From the NCBI GenBank assembly GCA_963693315.1, contig OY856187.1, positions 664,837 to 728,836 of the forward strand: DNA of 64,000 bases, in the 5' to 3' direction. Shown in pieces: positions 62,529 to 64,000 of this stretch. The notes under the pieces are model-generated. The model had not been told where the DNA came from. It ran no database searches and saw only the letters and a list, made by a program, of their open reading frames with translations. Position 1 is the stretch's first letter; each line of letters begins with the position of its first letter. Origin of the DNA: Diogma glabrata. Its lineage: Eukaryota > Arthropoda > Insecta > Diptera > Cylindrotomidae. Both the position numbers and the translations under genes were made by a program.

Positions 62529-63600
62529 CTAAAATAATGTACAAAAACCAAGAGAGCGAAGACATCAAAATGTCTTCCTTATATACTAATCTGAGTCAGT
62601 GCCGACAACAAAACAACAGATAAGTTCCACATCAAAATTATCTTGTGATTCAAAAAAACTGCTGAACGCATTCAAAATTAATTCTCCAACTTTGAGTGGA
62701 GAGCTCATCGTATTGTCAAATTGTGACATTTCTAAAAACAATAACATTAACAATGAAGTTAAGTATTTTTTGTATTGTAATAGTTTTTAAATATTAATTC
62801 TTATTTTGCTATTTTTCCTTATTTAGAACATTAAATAATATTTCCAAACACTAATTCTTATTTTGTTATTTTTAGGAAATTGTGAACCATCAACATACTG
62901 GATGAAATTGATGAAGTAATACATTGTGACATTTCACAAAAAACAACAAACAATAAGTTAAGTTTTGTATCATATTTGAATCTTAAATTCTGATTTACTA
63001 TTTCTAATGGTTTTTTACTAATTTTTTAGGGAAATATGCGATGCATTAACACATTCCCGCCGTTAAAGGAATCTTTAACAACATATGACGCTAATATTTC
63101 ATTTAAATTATTATTAAATATGACGATTAATTACTTAGGACTACTTAATCTGGAAATTAGTCATTTACAATGCAGAGAGTTGAAATCTTAGACAAATAAT
63201 AATGTGATTTCAACTAATTAAATTTAAATTAATGTTAGACTAATTTAAGTGTAATCATTTTTGATTTGCGAATATATAACTTATTAAATGTAACAACAAG
63301 AGTTGTGGTTTCGATTTATTATTCTTTAAAAAATTGCATTGACATGAATAGTTCCAAACAATAACTTAATCAAGTGTACTCAAGACTACATTTTGAATTG
63401 AACGATGATACTTTAATTGTATTTCGGGTTTCGCTTCTTTTGAGAAACTTGTAGATGGGGTTAGTCAATGAGTAACCGAAATCAGTGAATTACTGGATGA
63501 TGTGCAAACCAGTTGAAAAGTGATGGCAATGATGATATCAAATAGACCGGCGACACGTAATGCTTGTAGCCGAATGAGTGGAGCATAATATGTACATAAA
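62529..63600. other. AT-rich region, nothing recognised
   Basis: A 63-codon plus-strand frame (62599-62790) has no recognisable domain. The text around 62790-62880 and 62940-63030 contains loosely repeated ATTCTTATTTTGYTATTTTT segments. Confidence 0.45.
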
Positions 63601-64000
63601 TCGAAGATAACTGATCCTAATAACCGAAGACGTGGCTCATAGTATGTACACAAATCGAAGATAACTGATCCTAATAACCGAAGACGTGGCTCATAGTATG
63701 TACACAAATCGAAGATAACTGATCCTAATAACCGAAGACGTGGCTCATAGTATGTACACAAATCGAAGATAACTGATCCTAATAACCGAAGACGTGGCTC
63801 ATAGTATGTACACAAATCGAAGATAACTGATCCTCATAACCGAAGACGTGGATCATAGTATGTACACAAATCGAAGATAACTGATCCTAATAACCGAATA
63901 CGTGGATCATAGTATGTACACAAATCGAAGATAACTGATCCTAATAACCGAAGACGTGGCTCATAGTATGTACACAAATCGAAGATAACTGATCCTAATA
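63601..64000. repeat. 54-bp minisatellite running off the window
   Basis: TCGAAGATAACTGATCCTAA begins units at 63601, 63655, 63709, 63763, 63817, 63871, 63925 and 63979. The period is exactly 54 bp and the units are almost identical. As 54 is divisible by three, the minus strand reads as an 18-residue repeat (CTYYEPRLRLLGSVIFDL) from 63815, but no other coding sign exists. The array is incomplete because the window ends at 64000. Confidence 0.93.

Noticed and set aside
63601..64000. CRISPR-like array
   Set aside because: Units are contiguous 54-bp repeats without unique spacers, in eukaryotic DNA.

Overview
The window is AT-rich, gene-poor eukaryotic DNA, most likely from an insect. The evidence is the mixture of mobile elements: R1-like, CR1/Jockey-like and RTE-like LINEs, a Penelope-like fragment, Ty3/gypsy pieces, a pogo/Tigger transposon, a ZMYM1-like hAT and Helitron remnants, with long (TA)n and (CA)n tracts. 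The species cannot be fixed from the sequence. I recognised no host gene, no tRNA or rRNA, and no prokaryotic feature. Nearly every coding region is a transposon gene, mostly 5'-truncated or frameshifted. Layout from left to right follows. 1-40 is the poly(A) end of a LINE. 150-410 is a 30-bp array. 755-4605 is a non-coding element with inverted ends and about seven 290-bp internal repeats. 6065-6924 is a 430-bp tandem duplication. 6959-7470 is a plus-strand LINE RT remnant cut by a minus-strand CR1/Jockey-like LINE (7472-8725). 8726-12275 is a (TA)n tract split by a 3-kb element with inverted ends about 0.3 kb long. 12276-19262 is another 290-bp-repeat element, itself split by a 5.3-kb element (13538-18858) that carries older insertions. 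19399-22745 is a hAT element with a broken transposase and an internal fold-back duplication. 22760-25587 is an R1-like LINE with a 783-codon open frame, ending exactly on a (CA)n tract. 26821-28198 is a 5'-truncated LINE with a perfect 12-bp target-site duplication. 28940-30130 is a Helitron 3' end with helicase and Rep-region remnants. 31481-36220 is a two-gene CR1-like LINE whose first protein starts with a PHD finger. 37120-40485 is a structurally complete pogo/Tigger transposon. 40880-41947 holds a Penelope endonuclease fragment and a second Helitron fragment. From 45463 to 53141 the sequence is a near-perfect palindrome with arms of about 3.84 kb and a 7-base centre, ending at a 200-N gap. 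The next contig begins with a small fold-back around (TA)n. This symmetry at both sides of a gap most simply indicates an assembly artefact, although a real giant hairpin is not excluded. The rest (53948-64000) holds Ty3/gypsy fragments, a decayed R1-like copy, a 1-kb non-coding element with inverted ends, a decayed Jockey-like LINE, and three minisatellites, the last running off the window. The genes do not form a pathway. The organisation is repeated insertion of elements into elements, with simple repeats acting as insertion targets. The R1-like/(CA)n junction, the (TA)n-nested element and the two 290-bp-repeat elements are the best leads for something not yet described; none is proven here.
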